A stretch of DNA of 64,000 nt. It comes from Eupeodes corollae. Its lineage: Eukaryota > Arthropoda > Insecta > Diptera > Syrphidae. The stretch covers positions 38,591,136 through 38,655,135 of the forward strand of contig NC_079149.1 in assembly GCF_945859685.1 (NCBI RefSeq), written 5' to 3'. Numbering within the stretch: position 1 is the stretch's first letter; each line of letters opens with the position of its first letter. Positions 22,609 to 37,600 of the stretch are shown in pieces. A model generated the notes under the pieces. That model was not told the origin of the DNA and did not search any database. It was given only the letters and a program-made list of their open reading frames with translations. Position numbers and translations under genes: made by a program.

Positions 22609-25600
22609 GTAAGTCTCTCAAAAATACTTCCAAAGAAAATAGCATATTTTGTTTGTTTCTAGGACAAAGGATTCTGGCATTCTGGGACACATTAGGTATC
22701 TATACCAGGATGCCAATCTCTGCCGTCGGTTGTCGCGTCAGTGTGCACCTGGCTAATCATTTATAAATTAATGCGTAGCCAAAGTGGGCTGGCTTTTTGG
22801 GTATAGAAAACTCTACAAAACATCGCAAATAAATAGGTGGATGTAGAGTAGACGCGATTTCTTGAGATTTTTGCTCCTCTTCTGCTTCTGGCCTGTCATA
22901 AAATTATTTATAGTGTCAGTAGATGGCCCTATTTTTAGAAATCTTTTCACTATCGTGTGGTCTGTTGGTCTATTCGTTTGGTCTGTTGGTCTGCCTTTCT
23001 CATGGTTTATTGTGTGTACTGGCAAGACCGAGAGTTTAATTGATGTTGATAGTGATGATGATGATGATTTTGGTTGATTCTGATCAAAACAAAAAGCGTT
23101 TTTGAGTTGCGCACTACAATACACACAAAATCGGAAAGCAGAAAAAAAATATACTATTCTGCTGCTATCGAACCGAACAAGGCCACGAGAGCAGCATCAA
23201 CGTCAGCATTGAAATGGAACTGTTGCACCAAAAGGGTTTTCTTTTTTTCTTTCATTTGTTGACAGTGTTCTGTTTTGCTTTAAGAATCATCGCATGAGTG
23301 TCATCCATCTCTATATGCCTTGTGATTTGTACCTCGAGGTACCTTAACCTACCTAATTGCAAGAAAATAAAATGAAAAACAAATTAAGATCTCAGCTGAC
23401 TCGATTCGGCGGCGATTGCGGTGCGATGGGAAATTCCGTTTGGCAATGACACATGCACTCTCTGAGCTGATTAATTTGTTTATATTTTTATTTTATTTTA
23501 TTTTTAATTTTCGCTTTAGCAATATTCACCTTATGATGATTTTGTGTTATAATTTATTGAGAAATAGGAAAAATTCTAATGAAATATGAACATTAAAGAA
23601 AATTGACAAAATTTTCATTGTCTTTGTAATGAATTTGAATGCACTAAAACTGCATTAGTAGTACCTACCAAACATAATCCTAACTAACTAATATTAGAAC
23701 AAGTTTCAGGAGAATTCTAATGACTTGGAATTCGAAGATATTCGAGACTGGACAAAAGCTGATGACTATTACAAAGTTTTTGTTCAAAAGAACGCATTAT
23801 GAGATTTCTTATTTCGGTCTAACCTACTACTACTGAAAGCCAACAAAGGATACAAAGAAATTCCAACTTAGAATTGAAGAACTTTGTATTGTATTCAAAA
23901 AAGTTAAAAGTATAATATAGAAAGAGTTGGATAACAACAAAATGAGCATACATGATGAACTGGCACTTGATTTTTTCAAAAATCACCAATTTTTTTAGCA
24001 TGATGTTATTTTGCCTAAACTTACTTACTTACTTAAGGTGGCGCTACAGTCCGGGGCGGACCTGGGCCTCAACCAAGAAGCGTCTCCAGCCAGCTCGGTC
24101 CCTAGCTAGCTGTCTCCAGTTTCGCACGCCAAGTTGGTTGAGGTCCTCTCCCACCTGGGTGCGCCACCTGAGTCGCGGTCTTCCTCTACTGCGCTGTCCC
24201 TCGGGATTGGATTCGAAGACCTTCCGGGCTGGAGCGTTGATGTCCATCCGCTCTACATGACCTAGCCATCTAAGCCGTTGGACTTTGATTCTGCTAACTA
24301 GGTCAGTGTCGCTGTACAGCCCGTACAGCTCGTCGTTATATCTTCTCCTCCATTCTCCATCTATGCGTACGGGACCAAAAATCGCCCGAAGAATTTTTCT
24401 CTCGAAGCATCCTAAGACGCTCTCATCTTTCTTTGACAGGGTCCAGGCCTCAGCGCCGTAAATGAGAACCGGGATGATGAGTGTCTTATAGATGGTGATT
24501 TTACATGCTCGAGAGAGGACTTTACTTCTCAATTGCCTTCTAAGTCCAAAGAACCAGCGATTTGCAAGAGTTATTCTTCGTTTGATTTCAGCGCTGATGT
24601 CGTTGTCTGCATTAATAGCGGTGCCTAGGTAGACAAAGTCCTTAACTACCTCAAAGTTATAGCTGTCCATGGTGACGTTTTGTCCAATACGTCGTCGTTC
24701 AGTGTCCTTTTTTGATGACAGCATATACTTGGTCTTGCCCTCATTGACCACTAAACCCAACTTCTCCGCTTCCGTCTCAATGCTCAAAAACGCTCCACTG
24801 ACATCACGCTTTGATCTTCCAATTATGTCAATATCATCTGCGTATCCGAGTAATTGGAAGGATCTTTGGAAGATTGTGCCTCTAGTGTTGACGGTTGAGT
24901 TTTGCACAATTCTTTCCAGAATGATGTTGAAGAAGTCGCATGACAGTGCATCGCCTTGTCTAAAACCTTTTTTGACATCAAATGCATCGGTAAGATCTTT
25001 TCCGACCTTGATAGAGCAGCGTGCATTCTCCATCGTCATTCTGCACAAACGGATAAGTTTGACAGGGATGCCAAAACTAGACATTGCTCGGTAGAGCTCT
25101 TCCCTATAGATGCTGACGCGGCTTTAAGATCGATAAAGAGATGGTGGGTATCGATTTGAAGCTCCTGGGTTTTTTCCAAGATCTGCCGTAGTGTGAATAT
25201 TTGGTTGATAGTGGACTTTCCTGGTCTGAAGCCACACTGATAAGTACCTATCAAGTTGTTGACGAACGGCTTCAGACGTTCACATAATACGGCAGAGAGG
25301 ATCTTATACGCAATGTTAAGGAGACTGATGCCTCTGTAGTTGGCGCAGTTTAGAGGGTCTCCTTTTTTATGTATCGGGCACACTATGCTGAGATTCCACT
25401 CATCGGGCATGCTTTCTTCTGACCAAATTTAGCAGATAAGTTGGTGCATGCTCCCTACCAAGTCATCGCCTGCTGCTTTGAATATTTTGCCTAAAGCTTT
25501 CTTTAATAAATAGGCTACTTAACATTAAAAGAATTGTTTAAATCGGACTAGCAGTTCATGAGATTAGCTCGTTTGAACACACAAACAATCTTTTCAGCTT

Positions 25601-28600
25601 CATGATATTGTTACCTGGGTTCACATAGTCCAACGTGAAAAAGAGACCACAACGTGTTTTATTTTTAAGTTATACCTTTTTAAATATCAAATAATTTAGG
25701 TTTAGAATTTAATTTTAAGTTTTACAATTAAGTTTTAAGTTTTTCTTTTTCTTAGGAATGGAGTTGCTAGCTCCAGCACAGACAGGATTAATCCAATTGA
25801 AATATTTTGAAATGAAAGCGAAGATGGTTTTGGTTGTAAATTTTGCTTTGAATTCGGAAGTGTTCCGACACATGTTAAATGTATGGACGCGTGTTGTGAA
25901 TCGCGTTAATCGCGCTAAGGGTAGTTCGCAACGCGATTGATTTTGGAACGCATATCGATTGTTGGTTTGTTCTCAAATGCATGCCCACCACATCACCCTC
26001 CTCCAATCGAGTCCCCCTTGAGATGATTACTAATGATGGTTATTTGTACTATGGTTTAATTTGGTCGAAACACTAGATACAATGCGCTGGTTTAAAACGA
26101 TCGATGGAAATCGAAACACTTTTGTTGTTCACTTGAATTACAAAATGTTTTCTCAGGCGGCGAATAACATTATATGGACCCTCGTATGAAGGCATGAGAC
26201 CTGTTTTGACTTTATCAATCCTGATAAAGACCTGTTTGCACTCGTTTAAATGTTTTCGAATGAAAATTTCTTGATTTGCTTTTCTAGTTTCTGTTGGTAT
26301 GAGATTTCTCATTGCACTACGTAGCCTTTCTATTAGAACGTTTGGAGAGCTTTCTTGATTTTCGTTGCAATAAAAATTTCTCCAGGAAGCCTCAAATTTT
26401 GACCATATACCGCTGAAGAGTTTAAGTCTTCTTTAACTGCGCAGCGAATTCCTAAAAGGATGATTGGGAGTTCTGAGCTCCAATTAATGGTATTACATCT
26501 AGCCTTTAACGAACATTTTAGTTGTCTATGGAAACGCTCAACCATACCATTGGCTTGCGGGTGATATGGTGTAGTGTGCATTTTATGTATGCCCAAAAGT
26601 CTAGAAAGCTCGCTAAAGAGTTTTGATTCGAATTGACTTCCTTGGTCCGTAGTGATTTTTAAAGCAGTACCAAAACGGGAAATGAAATTTTCGACTAATG
26701 CTTTTGCTATAGAACTGGCAGTTATATCAACTAGAAGATTGGCTTCTGGCCAACGCGTGAATCTGTCAACAGCAGTGAGGATATATATATATACCAAATC
26801 TAAGTGTATGTGATCGAATCGACCTGTTGGCACTTCGAATCTTCCGAATTCTGATTTGGTATGCCTCTGAACTTTCGATTTTTGACATCCTATGCACGAT
26901 TTTGCCCAAGTGTTGATGTTCTTGTTCATTTTTGGCGAGAAGTATCGCTCTGAGATGAGCTTGCGTGTAGAGCGTATGCTCGGGTGAGAAATGCCGTGAA
27001 GAACCGTAAAAACTTTGAAAAGAAGTGTTAAAGGTATGAAAGGTCTATTTTTGTTTGTTGAAGTCTCGCAATAAGTGGAAACGCTAGGAAATTTAAATTC
27101 ACGCAGTACGAAATTCGAATTTTTCTTTGCGTTTTTGTTTTTCAGAAGCTCTTTAAGTTCTGTGTCCGTTGACTACAACTTGGCAATTGTGTTTAAATCA
27201 AGTTCATGACTTTTGATAGCGGCGATTTCATCAATGCGGGAAAGGGCGTCAGCGACAATATTGTCTTTGCCCTTGACGTGTTGGATATCAGAAGTGAACT
27301 GTGAGATAAAGTCTAGATGACGTGTTTGACGTGGACTCCTTTCAGTTTTGCTTGTTAAAGCGAAGGAAAGCGGCTTGTGGTCTGTGAAGACAGTGAATTC
27401 TCGTCCTTCGACGAAAAAACGAAAATGCTTGATCGATAAATATACAGCGAGTAACTCGCTGAATATTTGCTTTCTGAATCCTTGAGTTTCTTAAAAAAAA
27501 ACGCTAAAGGTATCCAAGACTGAGAAATTTTTTTTTGAAGCACTGCACCAACGGCAATGTCGGAAGCATCAGTGGCGATGCTAAAAGTGTATAGTATAGA
27601 TAATCAGATAAGATAGGTCCTTATTTGACTATTATTGGTTAAAGCTCAACCATCTCTCGTTGCCTGTTTAAAATACTAATTGAGTCTTTCTCTTTTAGAG
27701 TTTAATTTCCCTTCAATTGTAAACAATGTTATCGGAGAAAAGTTTGACATCTACTAAAAGTTGGACTTGACAATTTTGAAGAAAATCGGTTGAAAAAATT
27801 TAGACCTCTAGTAAAAAGAACCCTCAACAAAATAACACACATTTATTTTAGCTTATCAGAAGACATTCCGTGACTTGAATATGAAAAAAAAAACTTAACA
27901 ACTAACTGATATTTATAACAATAACAAAATATATGAATATAAAACCTTTAACAATATTTTAATAATGAGTACTCCAAAGAGTAACTTCATAAAGTTTTTT
28001 TTGGTTATTGAATCATACAATTTGACTAAATAGTTCCAGGCTTCTTGATTGCATCAATGAGTATGTCTTTTGTATCATATTGAATTCTAGACTCATAGAT
28101 TTTGCTCGTTATTCAACCTTAAAAATTACCAATAAAATTCCGATGAAGAAATTACGGGCGTCACCCAAAAATTAAACTTAAATTTTGATCTGTTTTACGA
28201 CCTTATCGGTTGATAAGGTTATAGAAATATAAAAAAAAACTTTCTTTTTGATGTCATTGAGATAAAAAACAGCGTTCGTTTTTTAAGAATAAATTGTAGA
28301 TCTGAAACTCCAGGAGATGAGGTGATCAATCCACCCTCAAATTTGTGGAACTAGTTTAATTGATAGTTTTTCTTACCGAGACATTGATAACAATATTTGT
28401 ACCCATCGAAGACTTCTAAGTTAAAGTTTTTTTCATTAAACGCATCAACTTCGTTTCACTAGTTTTTCCAAATCTTAAGAATCCCGAGAAGATGAACATG
28501 TTCCTCTTTGGGATTTGGTGTTAAGGCTTTTTTGTGCAATTTGCCTCTCCGCAAATAATTATCTCTTTGTACGAAAAATCAAAGCAGAAACGCTATATTT

Positions 28601-31600
28601 CATTTTAATTTTTGTGTCACAATCTTGTGAAATTTTGTTTTAGTTTTGTTCTTGAACATATTAGAGCTTTAATTTAGGCAAAAGATTGATCGTATTAGGT
28701 GAATTTTTATTTAAATTATTTTTCTTTCTGTTGAAATCGGCTAAATTTAAAAAAAAAAAAACATCAAATTCGATTCACTGTTCCGATACCATCATTAAAA
28801 AATTACTGATGAAATTCTAAACCAAAAAAAAGGAACTCTTTTGCTTGAGACGCCAATTTCGTGATTATTTCTTATTTCAAATTTATAGCGTAAATTTACT
28901 AATTGATATAAAAACTCATCGCTAGAACTTTTTAGATTGCTCCTGTTTCATTTTTTATGGACAGGACTGGCTCTTAAAATATTGTACTCTGCTTCTTTTT
29001 TCTTATTTTTCAATAATTACAAACCTGCTACGTACAACGAATGCTATTTTCATCTTAGACATCTTGGTTTATCTTGAATTCTAAATTAGCACTGAATTTA
29101 TTCAATTGACCTGGAGTTTATGCTTGATTTTTTCAAATAAAACTTGTACTGGATAATTTGATAACGAGGTTCTTTGATCATTTTTATGTTGACTTACTCT
29201 AACTATAAGATATGAATTAATTCATCCATTATCGTTTTATTCAACAGACATTTTCAAAAAGTAAAATCGATATTTATCCTGTTACGTGATGGATTAGAAA
29301 AAAACAAATATGGTAAAAGAGGGACTATTTTGTTAACAACAAAATATAAAACTTGGGTAAGGGAGAGATTTAGTTTACGGAACTTTCATGGCAAATTTTT
29401 TATTGAGTCAAGAATATGCGAACAAAATCGGGTCATAAGATTAGAAGCACATCAAATAAATATAAAAAAATGCAAGTTTTTTAATATTTTATTAAAAAAA
29501 ATGAGTATGAAAATATTTTCTTATATTGTACTTTTTTTATTTATTAATTTATATATTACCTCTGTACATATTTCTATTACGTTTATAATTGGGTGGTGCA
29601 ACAGTCCGTAGAGAATTAGGGCCTAGTGACTTACAACTCTCAACCATTCCTGTGTGCGAGTAACGTTGTGAGGAATGGAGGGGACCTACAGTTTATATGC
29701 CGAATCCGAACGGCTAATTTGAGAAAGCACTTTTTCATGACAAGAGTTACTCTTGGAAAATTTGTCAATCCCTCACAAGACGCAGTACCCGTGAAAAGAC
29801 TTTAGATGGCATAGGCAGGGATCGAACCCAAGACCAACGCAATAACCTTCATAGACGTAGCAAAACAAAGCTTTATAGGAAATTGTACTTGTTTAAATTC
29901 GAACAGGTATTCCTTAGTAATTATCGGTATACTGGGAATGAAAACGACTTGATCTGGGATGAGCCGGAAAGAATTTTAGCTTCAATCACGTTCCTCTGCA
30001 TAGTTATTATAATGTATTCATACACTGTATTTCTAAAATACTATCTTGCTAACTATTATGCTAAGTACGTATCCTGTATTCATTCAATTGTTGCTATGAC
30101 ATTCTGTTATACACTTTATACATACACATAAATCTATGAAAATCTGTTATATAAATTACACATACGACGTACACTCATTATTGCTAGTTTTTCAGTTCAT
30201 CGTCGTCTGTGAAAGAGGTTGGCCGTTTTTTCAATTAGAATATTTTCCATAAAGAATTTTCTCGAATATTGAATAATAATATGTATTTTCTTTCAATTTA
30301 AATTGTATGCATTATAAATAAAACATAACATTTTGATGCACGAAGACCAACTAATGAGAAGGAAGTAAAACAATTTCTTGGACTAGTGACTTACTATAGT
30401 AAATTCATCCCCAACCATTCAACTATCACAGCCCCGATTCGCGAGCTACTCTGTAAGGATTCCGGTTTTTTCTGGTCAGCGAAATGTGAAGCAGCATTCA
30501 TCAAGCTTAAACATTTGATCGGAAGCGAACAGACGCTTGTTCCATATGACCCTTCACTGCCAGTCACTGTTGCTTGCGATGCCAGCCCTGTGGGAGTAGC
30601 CGCTGTTCTTTCTCATATCATCGATGGAGTCGAGAAACCGATCTGTTTCGTATCAAGGTCCCTTTCAAAGTCTGAGATGAATTATAGCCAAATTGATCGC
30701 GAGGCCTTGGCTATTGTATTTGCACTTGACCGACTTTTTACTTATTTATATGGTAGAAAGTTTACGCTCATCACGGACAACAAACCTCTGGCAAGAATAT
30801 TCCATCATCATAGTAATTTGCCACCCATGACAGCCGCTAGATTGCTCAGGTACGCAAGTTATTTGTCTAATTTTAACTATGAAATAATTCATCGAAACGG
30901 CGACCGAAATGTCAATGCCGATTATTTCTCAAGAAATCCGGTCAGTAAAACTTCCAAAGAACATTCTACAATCGATGATGAAATCTTTCAGCTCCAAAAC
31001 AATTCATTCAGCTACATATCTTCAACCAACGTCACTAGTCAAATGATAGCACAAGAAACATCTAAGGACCCTGATCTGACAAAAATAATAAAAGAAATCA
31101 ACGCCGGAACAAGCTATTTACAGGAATATACACTGCAAGGTAACATTTTATTCCGAGATTCACGAGTATACATCCCAAAAATTTTTCAAAAGACAATATT
31201 GGACGAACTTCATGTAACACATCCAGGCATAGTTCGCATGAAACAGCTAGCGAGAAGATACTGTTACTGGCACAATATTGATCGAGATATTGAACAAGTA
31301 GTACGGTCATGTCAAGCCTGCGCCCTGAACCAAAAATCTCCAGCAAAAGCACCAACACATCATTGGGAAGAACCACAGGAAAATTTTCAAAGAGTTCACA
31401 TTGACTACGCTGGACCCAAAAATGGTAATTTCTACTTTATATTAATTGACGCGAAGTCTAAATGGCCCGAGGTCAGAGCAATTAAGAAAGCACCGGACAC
31501 GTCCACAACAATGTCTCTTCTAGAGGACATATTTTCCTTTCACGGTTATCCAAATTTCTTGGTATCCGACAATGCAACGATTTTCAAAAATCAGATATTC

Positions 31601-34600
31601 GATAAATACTGCAAGGACCGAGGCATCACTCAGATATTCATTGCGCCAGGACATCCTGCAACCAATGAACTTGCAGAAAGGTTTGTCCAGACATTAAAAA
31701 TAAAGCTTGAAAAGATGGAGAATAACTCGGATCATCTAAATCAAATACTACAATTATTCCGAGCCACACCGTTGTCTTCTGGGAAAAGTCCAGCAGAGCT
31801 GTACCTGCATCGTCAGCTACGTATTCGTTTAGATGCGATAAGACCTACTAAAGAGTTACCATCAACTGTTCCACAAAATGGTACGATACGTAGTCTCAAA
31901 ACTGGTGACCGAGTAACTGTTCGAGTTTACAGAAACAATAAACCAGCATGGGAACTAGGATTCATCACTCAAAAGTTGGGCTCATTACATTACATTGTTA
32001 AATTAGACAGTGGTTATATATTTAAAAGACATATTGACCAACTCAGACTCGTGAATGTCCCAGCTCCGAAGCCAACAATCCAGCTCTAACTCAACAACCT
32101 ATCGTACAAGATCGTCGGACAGTTTCATTTTCAGATCATGATGTGATAGTGTGCCATCATCCGGTATCTCAAGCACCATCATCAACACAGGCTGCAACTG
32201 AAACTCCAACTTCACGTCCTCAAGCATCAGCAGAAGCTGTAACTAGAACTGTACCTCCACATCCAGAGGTCCACACTCCACGACGTTCAGGAAGACAAAC
32301 CAAACGCCCTATTAGATTCCAATATTAAGTTTTTTTTTTTAATAATTAAGTTAAGTTTTTTTTTTCGGCCAGGCGGAGAGTATAATGTATTCATACACTG
32401 TATTTCTAAAATACTATCTTGCTAACTATTATGCTAAGTACGTATCCTGTATTCATTTAATTGTTGCTATGACATTCTGTTATACACTTTATACATACAC
32501 ATAAATCTATGAAAATCTGTTATATAAATTACACATACGACGTACACTCATTATTGCTAGTTTTTCAGTTCATCGTCGTCTGTGAAAGAGGTTGGCCGTT
32601 TTTTCAATTAGAATATTTTCCATAAAGAATTTTCTCGAATATTGAATAATAATATGTATTTTCTTTCAATTTAAATTGTATGCATTATAAATAAAACATA
32701 ACAGTTATTATCCGTAATCTAGTAGCATTGCATAATTTCGGTGCAATAGCCCCAATTTTCAAGTCCACTTTATGCGGAGGAAGTCCTGTTGTATTCAAAG
32801 AATTCAATTGAAATATCAATACCATTGTCTTGATCAGTCAGATATATCAATAGAAAGATAAGTTTGTTGATGGGCCTGAAACATTAAAAGAATCATCCGT
32901 TTTCTCTGAAACTTAGGCGACTTGCAGGTAAACATTAGCTATTAATTCGTCTTGTCCAGTGACGCTAGTTGCAAATGTTGGTTCTTTTAGTACTTCACCA
33001 TCATTATTTAAAATATTTCCATTTTCTATGTATATCCAAAAGACTTCTTGAAAATTGTGCTTCATTATTATCACCCCCAAAATGTACGCGCATATTTGTA
33101 GTCAATCTTAAAAGTTTGACAGAAGCCCACTAAAACAACGATTTTATGCAAGCATTTATTTCATTACTTTTTGTACTTTTTGGCACAACAGGCAAAGCTT
33201 GCCGAAACACCAGCGAACAGTATCACAACACCTCCAATCGGACGTTCATCAGCTCTAAAATCTCTAAGAGTACGATCCAAAGCTTCAGGCTCACCTTTAT
33301 TTACCATATTCGATTCGAGCCACACAATAAACGTCGTTTCTTTAAGCTCTTTAGCTAGTAAGCTTTCTTTCGAGATACTACAAAATGAAAGCTCTTTGCT
33401 TTGCAAATCTAAAGGTAATTTGAAAGTTGTGCGAGCGTTTTTCGATTCTGTAGTAATGTTGCAGCTATCCAAGATTATGCTACTGCTAATGCAATTTTTC
33501 CTTGCTTTCTGAATTTAGCAAGCAAAAGAACGTTTTTCCAGTCCCGCCAGGTGTATCAAGAAAGAACATTTTACCATTGTCCTGCATCACGTTGTCGATT
33601 ATAGTGTTGTATGCAAGTCGCTAGTCGTCAATTAATTTTTGTTCATTTTCTTGAACGAACGTTGTTTCTGAAAGATAATCCCTGTCCTGAAGAAATTGTC
33701 TGTCTTCACCATGACTAAATATCAAAGGGCACTGCAGTGCATCGTAAGATCCGTGTATTTCATTTATACGTTTTAGAGTGTTATCTCGTGCTCGCAAAAC
33801 AATATTCCTTTCTCGTCCAAGAATTGAGATGCATTATAACGACCTCTGTGTTCTGTATGTGGCGCAAGGTCAGCTCTGATAATGACTTGAAAATTTCCTA
33901 TATTTGATGGCATAGCTTCAGAAGCACTCTTGAAGCTGCTCACGAAAAGATTGTGACATTATATTGATTGTGGCAAATATTGCAAGTCGTATAATAATTC
34001 TCTGTAAGTATTTGGGGCTATCGAGATTCGCCGTTGTACTTCGCTTACCAAATCACCCATGAAATAAAGGGTGATTTTTTTGAGGTTAGGATTTTCATGC
34101 ATTAGTATTTGACAGATCACGCGGGATTTCAGACATGGTGTCAAATGGAAAGATGCTCAGTATGCTTTGACATTTCATCATGAATAGACTTACTAACGAG
34201 CAACGCTTGCAAATCATTGAATTTTATTACCAAAATCAGTGTTCGGTTCGAAATGTGTTATCGACAAATTTTGTTCAGCGATGAGGCTCATTTCTGGTTG
34301 AATGGCTACGTAAATAAGCAAAATTGCCGCATTTGGAGTGAAGAGCAACCAGAAGCCGTTCAAGAACTGCCCATGCATCCCGAAAAATGCACTGTTTGGT
34401 GTGGTTTGTACGCTGGTGGAATCATTGAACCGTATTTTTTCAAAGATGCTGCTGGACGCAACGTTACGGTGAATGGCGATCGCTATCGTTCAATGCTGAC
34501 AAACTTTTTGTTGCCAAAAATGGAAGAACTGAACTTGGTTGACATGTGGTTTCAAAAAGATGGCGCTACATGCCACACAGCTCGCGATTCTATGGCCATT

Positions 34601-37600
34601 TTGAGGGAAAACTTCGGAGAACAATTCATCTCAAGGAATGGACCGGTAAGTTGGCCACCAAGATCATGCGATTCGACGCCTTTAGACTATTTGTTGTGGG
34701 GCTACGTCAAGTCTAAAGTCTACACAAATAAGCCAGCAACTATTCCAGTTTTGGAAGACAACATTTCCGAAGAAATTCGGGCTATTCCGGCCGAAATGCT
34801 CGAAAAAGTTACCCAAAATTGGACTTTCCGAATGGACCACCTAAGACGCAGCCGCGGTCAACATTTAAATGAAATTATCTTCAAAAAGTAAATGTCATGG
34901 ACCAATATAACGTTTCAAATAAAGAATCGATGAGATTTTGCAAATTTTATGCGTTTTTTTTTTTTAAGTTCTCAAGCTCTTAAAAAATCACCGTTTATAT
35001 TTGCAAAAATTTCGGTTCGTCAGGGTTGTTTGGTAAATGAGATTCAGCTAAATGATAGGCTTGCCCTGAACTTTAAATGTAGGCATAAAATCTCTATGTC
35101 TGATTTCATCAGCACCGAATGACGTCATTTGGGAAGCAGAATTGTAAACACGAATTATATCATGAAAATGTTTAGAATCTCGATGAGAATGAATCAAAGA
35201 CTTTTTAATGGTTCCGGTGGATCAGAAATTTCTGCCAATAAAACGTTTCCTCCTAAACAGCAGAGACTTGGTGGTTCTTTAGGCTTTTTGAACGCGCGAC
35301 AGAAATTGCATTTGGTAATCATATTTCCTATCGAAACGTGAGATCAGTGATTCAGAGATATTTGGATTCTATATGTATGTATAGATACAAAATTATTGAC
35401 TAACATTATCGGACTTTATTTATGTCCGTAATATCCTCTTTCATTAAAAAAAACTGCATTAGAATTGGCTAAAAAGTTTTGAAGCCAAACCGTTACAAAT
35501 ATTTCCTCTTTTGCTTGATTTCAGTTTCATATATACAGAGGTAGTCAAAAGTATTTACACAACAAGCTTTTTTGTGCACATTCAGTTGAAAAAGTTTTTT
35601 CTTATTGTTGATGTTGTTGCAGTGCAATAAAATGCTATGGTGTTTTAAACCTTGTGTATGTCTAAGCGACCGAAGTTTATTTGGTAAGGATAACGGTACA
35701 TAGGACAGAAAACAAAGCAAATGAACTGATGATTAGCGGTAAGCAAAAGTATTTATACACCTTTTTATTGCATCAAAAGTATTTACACAAAACTTTAAAT
35801 TTATTATTATTATGCTCCAGATTAATGAAAATTCTTAAATTTTGAGGTTTAGCTTAACTAATAATTATTACACATGAAATTAATAATTGGTTACATCTCT
35901 TTTGGCATCAATAACATCCTGCAATCTGGCAGGAATTGATCCAACACAATTGAGCGCAAAGTCAACTGTTAATTTGGACCAAATTTCGGTTATTCCAGCA
36001 ATTGTGTCATTGTGTTTTCGGTCCTTATCAACTGTCCTCTGACGTTTGACGAAAGCCCAAACAGAAAAACAGCTTGATTTACTGCAGTTAAAAGTTTTGT
36101 AGGCAACCATCCTTTTTGATATGGAGTATTGTCGTGTTGTAACATCCAGTCGATAGTTGGAAAAAGCCTATTGCCGGATACAAAGGCATGGTCATTTAAG
36201 ATTCTTGTGTACCCAGACTGCTGATTGGTACCACATCTCCAAAACCGTAGTAAGATAAACATCCCCAAAACATCACTGTGTCACCTCCGAATCTGTTTAG
36301 CGGCTTAATTGCATCTTTCTTCTTCTCACGTTGTAAATGCATAGTGTTTCGAGCACTGGAATTGAAATGCAGCCTCATCTGTCCACAACACATTATATCA
36401 AAACTGTAGAGGTTTTTGAATGTGCTCCTAGGCAAATGAGAAGCGTTTCGTTTTGTTGGTTTCAGAAATATCGACCACTTTGCGCACAACGTACGTGTTT
36501 ATGTTAATTTCTTTTAATCTCCGGCGCAGTGTAGCATCACTGACTTTTTTTCCAATAAGTTGAATCGATGCTGTTGCAACCCTGACGGGACTTATTGTGG
36601 GATTTTGTGTGATTGTGCCTATGAATTTTCTGCATTCTCTTTGAGTCATCACCGGTTTCCTCCCAGTTCTCTTTAAATGGTCGAAGCAATTGTTTTTCTC
36701 GTTCTTTTTAATCAAATTGTAAACAGTTTTCTTGAAATTTTATAAATTTTTACTAACACTGAGGCCGAAATCCCACAATTAAACATGGTAACGATCTTCG
36801 ATCGAGTTTCAATTGATTATTACTTTGTTTTCGGCATTTTATTTATAAAATTTTAAACTTTAAAGCACATTTAGTTCTTATGAAGGCAATAGAACTCAAA
36901 GACTGTTCCGACTCAAACTAAATTAAAAAATAAATGCTAATTTGCATTGTGTAAATACTTTTGACTACCTCTGCATATATTAGTGTTAAAACGTTTTCAA
37001 ATTTTAAATTTAATAAAATTTGATGTAGATGTCAGTAGAATCAAAATGAATACGAAAACTGTTCAAAACTAGTTTTGCTGTAAAACTTTTTTTGAAACAA
37101 AAAATAAATAAAAAAAATGCCCAATTCTTTGACCAAGTACTAAGATCAATTTAAAACTCGTTTAAATAACTCTCTGCTTATCTTTGAAACCTTGTTTTTA
37201 ACATATTTACACCCCGAAGCCTAACAGTAGAGTTAAATTATGAGTATTATTGAAGTCCCAAATTGTTGTCAGTACAAGTTGTAGGTTTGGATAAGATTTT
37301 AGTTTTCCACACAAAGAAACAATTTCAAAAGTTTAAAAATCAGTATGAAAACGGTATCAGTTTTTAAGATTAAACAAAATCTTCACAAAGAAAATTGTTT
37401 ACAAATATACGTAAATAGATTACAAAAATTATAATCACACTCATTGACCTATTTGTTCCTGAACCTTAGCCCGATTTTCTGAAAATATAAATACTTATGG
37501 TCTAAAAAAAGACGAAGACACATTAATTTAAAAGTTTTTCTTACAAAAATTAAGATTTCATGTATCTCTTTATAAATAATTTAAACTGCAACGCAATGAA

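Noticed and set aside
24669..25094. Plus-strand 141-codon frame
   Set aside because: Antisense shadow of the RTE-like reverse transcriptase.
27591..29589. Hidden exon in intron 1 of FEM1B
   Set aside because: FEM1B exons 1 and 2 already join without a gap in the expected protein.
29807..29866. tRNA gene
   Set aside because: A B-box-like sequence is present, but no cloverleaf or anticodon arm can be formed; it belongs to the SINE head.
30386..32089. Domesticated retrotransposon gene
   Set aside because: The frame is long, but it sits between two LTRs with a target duplication, so it is an ordinary deletion derivative rather than a host gene.
33171..33512. Plus-strand 113-codon frame
   Set aside because: It lies opposite the Helitron helicase text, which explains the open frame.
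34217..34258. Start of the mariner frame at 34217
   Set aside because: The true transposase N-terminus begins at 34181; the in-frame residues before ILFSDEAHF here are created by the deletion.
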